NCBI RefSeq assembly: GCF_014650895.1
Contig: NZ_BMVV01000015.1
Span: 1-64,000 of the forward strand
Direction of reading: 5' to 3'
DNA: 64,000 nt
Origin: Streptomyces omiyaensis
Lineage (GTDB): Bacteria; Actinomycetota; Actinomycetes; Streptomycetales; Streptomycetaceae
Below are positions 60,020 through 64,000 of the stretch, one piece after another. Numbering within the stretch: position 1 is the stretch's first letter; each line of letters begins with the position of its first letter. The notes below the pieces were generated by a model. That model worked only from the letters and a program-made list of their open reading frames with translations. It was not told the origin of the DNA and searched no databases. A program made the translations under genes and the position numbers.

Positions 60020-62185
60020 GTGGCCACCTTCCTGTACAAACTGGGCCGTACCGCCTTCCGGCGCCGACGGCTCGTCGCCCTCCTCTGGGTGGCGCTCCTC
60101 GCCGTCGCCGGCATCGGCGCCGCGACCGCGCCCGCCGCGACCTCCAGCTCCTTCTCCATCCCCGGCACCGAGGCCCAGCGCGCCTTCGACCTGCTCGAGG
60201 AGCGCTTCCCCGGCGCCGGCGCCGACGGCGCCACCGCCCGGATCGTCTTCAAGGCCCCCGACGGCGGCAAGATGACCGACGCGGCCCCCAAGGCCGTCGT
60301 CGAGGAGACCGTCGCCGCGCTGAAGTCCGGCTCCGACCAGATCGTCTCCGTCTCCGACCCGTACACGGCCCGGGCCGTCTCCCAGGACGGCTCCACCGCC
60401 TACGTCTCCGTGGCCTACAAGGTCAACGGGATGGAGCTGACCGACGAGACCCGTGAGGCCCTCAAGCAGGCCGGTCACGCGGCCCAGGGCAAGGGCCTGA
60501 CCGTCGAGCTCGGCGGCGACGCCCTCCAGAGCATGCCCGAGACCGGGGCCGGCGAGATCGTCGGCGTCGTCATCGCCGGCATCGTCCTCGTCATCACCTT
60601 CGGCTCGCTCGTCGCGGCCGGACTCCCGCTGCTCACCGCCATCATCGGCGTCGGCATCGGCGTCTCCGCGATCACCGCGCTCGCCAACGTCCTCGACCTC
60701 GGCACCACCACCTCCACCCTCGCGATGATGATCGGCCTCGCCGTCGGCATCGACTACGCCCTCTTCATCGTCTCCCGCTACCGCGCCGAACTGGCCGACG
60801 GGCGCGACAAGGAGGAGGCCGCGGGCCGGGCCACCGGCACCGCCGGCTCGGCCGTGGTCTTCGCCGGACTCACCGTCGTCATCGCCCTCGTCGGCCTCGC
60901 CGTCGTCAACATCCCGATGCTGACGAAGATGGGCTTCGCCGCCGCCGGCACGGTCGTCATCGCCGTCCTGATCGCGCTCACCCTGATCCCCGCGCTGCTC
61001 GGCTTCGCCGGCGACAAGGTGATCGGCCGCAAGCAGCGCAAGGGCGCCGGGTCCCCGGAGGAGTCCGGGAAGCCGAACGCCGGCACCCGCTGGGCCCGCT
61101 TCGTCATCCGCCGCCCGCTCTTCGTCCTGCTGGCCGGCGTCCTCGGCCTCGGCGCCATCGCCGTCCCGGCCGCCTCCCTGGAGATGGGCCTGCCCGACGA
61201 CGGCGTGAAGCCGGTCTCCGCCACCGAGCGCCGCGCCTACGACCTGCTCTCCGAGGGCTTCGGCCCCGGCTTCAACGGCCCGCTGCTCGTCGTCGTGGAC
61301 GGCGACAGGGCCACCGCCGACAAGACGGTCTCCACCATCGAGCGCCTCGACGGCATCGCCGCCGTCACCCCGGCCACGCCCAACAAGGCCGGCGACGCCG
61401 CCATGATCACGGTGATCCCGAAGGACCGCCCGTCCTCCGGCGCCACCGAGAACCTGGTCCACGACATCCGCGACGCCACCGGCGACGACGTCCTCGTCAC
61501 CGGCGCCACGGCGATGAACATCGACTTCTCCGAGAAGATGAACGACGCCCTCGTGCCCTACCTGGCGCTCGTCGTCGGCCTCGCCTTCGTCCTGCTCACC
61601 GTCGTCTTCCGCTCGGTGCTCGTCCCGCTCAAGGCCGCCCTCGGCTTCCTGCTCTCGGTGGTCGCCGCCCTCGGCGCCGTCGTCGCGGTCTTCCAGTGGG
61701 GCTGGCTGGGCAGCCTGTTCGGCGTCGAGCAGACCGGCCCGATCATGTCGATGATGCCGATCTTCATGGTGGGCGTCGTCTTCGGCCTCGCCATGGACTA
61801 CGAGGTCTTCCTCGTGACCCGGATGCGCGAGGCGTACGTCCACGGCGAGCGGCCCGGCGAGGCGATCGTGACCGGATTCCGGCACAGCGCCCGGGTGGTC
61901 ACCGCCGCCGCGGTGATCATGATCGCGGTCTTCTCCGGCTTCATCGGCATGACCGACCAGATGATCAAGATGATCGGCTTCGGCCTCGCCGTCGCCGTCC
62001 TCTTCGACGCCTTCGTCGTCCGCATGGCGATCGTCCCGGCCGTCCTCGCGCTCCTCGGCCACAAGGCCTGGTGGCTGCCGAAGTGGCTCGACCGGGCGCT
62101 GCCCAACGTGGACGTGGAGGGCGAGGGGCTCACCGCGCACGACGACCGGACCGGCGCCCCGGAGCCGGACCTCGTGAAGGCGTGA
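60020..62185 (+). CDS. MMPL/RND-family transporter
   Basis: The 721-residue transporter has two tandem halves, each with an extracytoplasmic domain and about five to six transmembrane helices. The signature GIDYALFIVSRYRAEL in the first half and the second-half counterpart GLAMDYEVFLVTRMREAY place Asp-Tyr pairs in helix 4 as in mycobacterial MmpL. GTG 60020 follows GGGAG 9 nt upstream; the track frame start at 59984 lacks one. Substrates of related proteins are lipids, siderophores or antibiotics. It is expected to be repressed by the TetR gene upstream. Confidence 0.92.
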   Translation: MATFLYKLGRTAFRRRRLVALLWVALLAVAGIGAATAPAATSSSFSIPGTEAQRAFDLLEERFPGAGADGATARIVFKAPDGGKMTDAAPKAVVEETVAALKSGSDQIVSVSDPYTARAVSQDGSTAYVSVAYKVNGMELTDETREALKQAGHAAQGKGLTVELGGDALQSMPETGAGEIVGVVIAGIVLVITFGSLVAAGLPLLTAIIGVGIGVSAITALANVLDLGTTTSTLAMMIGLAVGIDYALFIVSRYRAELADGRDKEEAAGRATGTAGSAVVFAGLTVVIALVGLAVVNIPMLTKMGFAAAGTVVIAVLIALTLIPALLGFAGDKVIGRKQRKGAGSPEESGKPNAGTRWARFVIRRPLFVLLAGVLGLGAIAVPAASLEMGLPDDGVKPVSATERRAYDLLSEGFGPGFNGPLLVVVDGDRATADKTVSTIERLDGIAAVTPATPNKAGDAAMITVIPKDRPSSGATENLVHDIRDATGDDVLVTGATAMNIDFSEKMNDALVPYLALVVGLAFVLLTVVFRSVLVPLKAALGFLLSVVAALGAVVAVFQWGWLGSLFGVEQTGPIMSMMPIFMVGVVFGLAMDYEVFLVTRMREAYVHGERPGEAIVTGFRHSARVVTAAAVIMIAVFSGFIGMTDQMIKMIGFGLAVAVLFDAFVVRMAIVPAVLALLGHKAWWLPKWLDRALPNVDVEGEGLTAHDDRTGAPEPDLVKA

Positions 62186-62279
62186 CACCCCCGTAGTCCC
62201 CGGGGCGGCCCCTGAGCGGGGGGCGCCCCGGACCGCGCCGGAACCTGTGGGGACGGGGAGCCGACGCGGCCGTACGCCG

Positions 62280-62627
62280 TCAGCGCGTCGTCAGTGACGA
62301 CGTGCCGGCGGCGTACGTGTGTTCCAGGAAGCGGTTCAGGGCGGAGCTGTCGAACTGGACGACGGAGACCCGGTCCTCGCCGTGGAACTCGACGACCGTC
62401 TGGACCCGCCCGCACGGCCAGACCGCGATGTCGCCGCGGTGCGCGGGCTCCCGCAGGCCGTCCTCCAGGAGGGCGCGGGGAAAGGACCACTCGACCCCGC
62501 CGGGGAGGACGAAGCGGACGGTGGCGGGGGAGAAGCCGGGGTCGTAGCGGAGGGCGACCGGTACGGCCCGTGCCACGGGTGCGTCGCTGATCAGCCGGCC
62601 CCGGGCGTGGTCCTCGACGGCGGCCAT
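62280..62627 (-). CDS. SsgA-like sporulation/cell-division protein (SALP)
   Basis: The 115-residue protein matches the SsgA-like family of sporulating actinomycetes: VPVALRYDPGFSPATVRFVL, WSFPRALLEDGLREPAHRGD, VWPCGRVQTVVEFHGED and VQFDSSALNRFL. These small proteins guide septum localisation and peptidoglycan remodelling. ATG 62627 follows GAGGAG. Which family member (SsgB to SsgG) it is cannot be settled from sequence here. It is divergent from cbiMN with no obvious link. The C-terminal extension is short. Confidence 0.92.
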   Translation of the reverse strand: MAAVEDHARGRLISDAPVARAVPVALRYDPGFSPATVRFVLPGGVEWSFPRALLEDGLREPAHRGDIAVWPCGRVQTVVEFHGEDRVSVVQFDSSALNRFLEHTYAAGTSSLTTR

Positions 62628-62785
62628 CGCGGGCTCCTCACGTAGGGATACGGTTTGCTACTCAATGTGGCATTCTTCCCCCGGAGCCGCACGCTCACTC
62701 CCGAAGCGGACGGAGAGTGTCCGGCCTCACAGTGGCCATCTTGTGATCCGGACGCTCTTGCGAGCCTTTTGCAGGAGCGCTCATC

Positions 62786-63844
62786 ATGCGGGACGTGCAT
62801 GTACCCGACGGATTCATCAACGCCCCCGTGTCGGCCGCCGCCGGCGTCGTCGCCGCCGCCGCCGTCGCCGTGAGCCTGCGTGGCGCGCGCAAGGAGCTCG
62901 ACGAGCGGATCGCCCCGCTCGCGGGCCTCGTCGCGGCCTTCGTCTTCGCCGTCCAGATGCTCAACTTCCCGGTCGCCGCCGGAACCAGCGGCCACCTCCT
63001 CGGCGGAGCGCTCGCCGCGATCCTCGTCGGACCCTGGACCGGCGTCCTGTGCATCGCCGTCGTCCTGCTCATGCAGGGCGTCCTCTTCGCCGACGGCGGC
63101 CTCACCGCCCTCGGCGTCAACATCACCGTCATGGGCGTGGTGACCGTCGTCACCGCCCACCTCCTCTTCCGCGGCCTCCAGGCGGTGCTGCCCCGCACCC
63201 GGGGCGGCGTCACCGCCGCCGCCTTCGTCGCCGCGCTCGTCTCCGTACCGGCCTCGGCCGCCGCCTTCACCCTGGTCTACGCCGTCGGCGGCACCACGGA
63301 CGTGCCGATCGGCAAGGTCCTCACCGCCATGCTCGGCGTCCACGTCCTCATCGGCATCGGCGAGGCCGTCATCACCGCCCTCACCGTCGGCGCCGTCCTC
63401 GCCGTCCGCCCCGACCTCGTCCACGGCGCCCGCGGCCTCGCCGCCCCGCTCAAGCTCCGCGTCGACGGCGAACTCGTCGACGCGGCCCCGGCCCCCGCCC
63501 CCGCCCCGTCCCCGGACGGCGGCTCCCCGAAGAAGGTGTGGATCGGCGGCGTCGTGGCCGCCCTCGTCCTCGCCGGCGTCGTCTCCTTCTACGCCTCCGC
63601 CAGCCCCGACGGCCTGGAGAAGGTCGCCGCCGACCAGGGCATCGACGCCAAGGCCGACGCGTACGAGCACGCCACCGCCGACTCCCCGCTCGCCGACTAC
63701 GGCGTCCGCGGCATCGACTCCGCCCGCCTCTCCGGCGGCCTCGCCGGAGTGATCGGCGTCGGCCTCACCCTCGCCGCCGGCACCGGCGTCTTCTGGGCCG
63801 CCCGCCGCCGCCGCGCCCAGGGCGACACTGGCGCCCGGGTCTGA
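62786..63844 (+). CDS. cbiM: ECF transporter CbiM-CbiN fusion, cobalt or nickel uptake
   Basis: The 352-residue protein has the CbiM N-terminus (MRDVHVPDGFINAPVSAAAG), whose His-containing loop places the metal at the N-terminus, and about seven helices up to residue 215. After a proline/alanine linker, a CbiN/PDGLE-like region (SPDGLEKVAADQGID) and a final helix follow, so CbiM and CbiN are fused. ATG 62786 lacks a strong ribosome site. The next gene is CbiQ, so the energy-coupling module is next. The nickel or cobalt choice cannot be made from sequence; no cobalamin riboswitch was recognised. Confidence 0.88.
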   Translation: MRDVHVPDGFINAPVSAAAGVVAAAAVAVSLRGARKELDERIAPLAGLVAAFVFAVQMLNFPVAAGTSGHLLGGALAAILVGPWTGVLCIAVVLLMQGVLFADGGLTALGVNITVMGVVTVVTAHLLFRGLQAVLPRTRGGVTAAAFVAALVSVPASAAAFTLVYAVGGTTDVPIGKVLTAMLGVHVLIGIGEAVITALTVGAVLAVRPDLVHGARGLAAPLKLRVDGELVDAAPAPAPAPSPDGGSPKKVWIGGVVAALVLAGVVSFYASASPDGLEKVAADQGIDAKADAYEHATADSPLADYGVRGIDSARLSGGLAGVIGVGLTLAAGTGVFWAARRRRAQGDTGARV

Positions 63845-63845
63845 C

Positions 63846-64000
63846 GTGGGAGCGGGGCACGCCCACAAGCTGTACCGGCGGGGGGACTCGCCGGTGCACG
63901 GCCTGCCCCCGCACACCAAGCTCGTCGCCGTCCTCGGCTTCGTGCTGGTCGTCGTCACCACCCCGCGCGAGGCCGTCTGGGCCTTCGCCGGCTACGCGGC
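63846..64000 (+). CDS. cbiQ: CbiQ-like ECF transporter permease (cut by window edge)
   Basis: GTG 63846 begins 1 nt after the cbiM stop. 51 complete codons to the window edge read VGAGHAHKLYRRGDSPVHGL, then PHTKLVAVLGFVLVVVTTPR, the typical N-terminus and first helix of CbiQ. It is truncated by the window, not by the genome. It should couple CbiMN to an ATPase (CbiO) located further right. Confidence 0.8.
   Translation, partial: MGAGHAHKLYRRGDSPVHGLPPHTKLVAVLGFVLVVVTTPREAVWAFAGYA

Noticed and set aside
62646..62785. Cobalamin riboswitch upstream of cbiM
   Set aside because: The 140-nt region has no recognisable B12-box pattern and is too short for a full element.

Overview
High-GC chromosomal DNA from a Streptomyces. 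Lineage markers are the sigma factor HrdD, an SsgA-like protein, SepX, a DUF6227 protein and a cytoplasmic-type tricorn protease. About 53 genes are packed tightly with frequent ATGA/GTGA stop-start overlaps. No insertion sequence, phage gene, CRISPR array or rRNA was seen; there is one tRNA, tRNA-Ala(CGC). Both window edges cut a gene: an RHS-type secreted protein on the left and a CbiQ-like permease on the right.

Layout. 1-9.3 kb: truncated RHS protein, acyl-CoA ligase, secreted M6 protease, TetR/MFS pair, divergent MarR/extradiol dioxygenase pair, questin-oxidase-like gene. 9.8-16.9 kb: hrdD behind a good SigR-type promoter, WYL regulator divergent from an MFS pump, DUF6227 gene, P1 peptidase, LtrA. 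17-31.5 kb: an anaerobic nitrogen and fermentation island with sirohydrochlorin chelatase, a NirB-NirD fusion nitrite reductase, NarK, pyruvate formate-lyase with its activase, and a five-gene operon (membrane cytochrome-b-like protein, Cys-ligated molybdopterin reductase, four-cluster ferredoxin, Tat-anchored Rieske protein, small membrane protein). 31.5-37.7 kb: MscL, SAF protein, MTA phosphorylase, FmdB zinc ribbon behind a CIRCE-like element, MFS, K+/H+ antiporter. 37.9-46.6 kb: penicillin acylase, 5-formyl-THF cyclo-ligase, then galU-moeA/glp-moaC-mog-rimJ-sepX, a MoCo and cell-division locus. 46.7-64 kb: tRNA-Ala, regulators and transporters, exonuclease III, a MerR-controlled Baeyer-Villiger operon, tricorn protease divergent from a TetR/MMPL pair, an SsgA-like gene, and a CbiMN-CbiQ metal transporter.

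How it fits together. The 17-31.5 kb island reads as nitrate uptake (NarK), reduction by a NasA/NarB-like molybdoenzyme wired to the membrane through a Rieske and cytochrome-b-like module, and nitrite reduction to ammonium (NirBD, with siroheme help from the chelatase next door). It is accompanied by an oxygen-sensitive pyruvate formate-lyase. Motifs resembling DosR/DevR/OsdR boxes lie upstream of narK, pflB and the reductase operon, which suggests hypoxic control in an organism normally viewed as an obligate aerobe. MoCo genes for the reductase lie about 12 kb downstream. About ten genes show a -10-like hexamer 6-7 nt before the start codon and no Shine-Dalgarno, the signature of leaderless transcripts; this was used to choose several starts.
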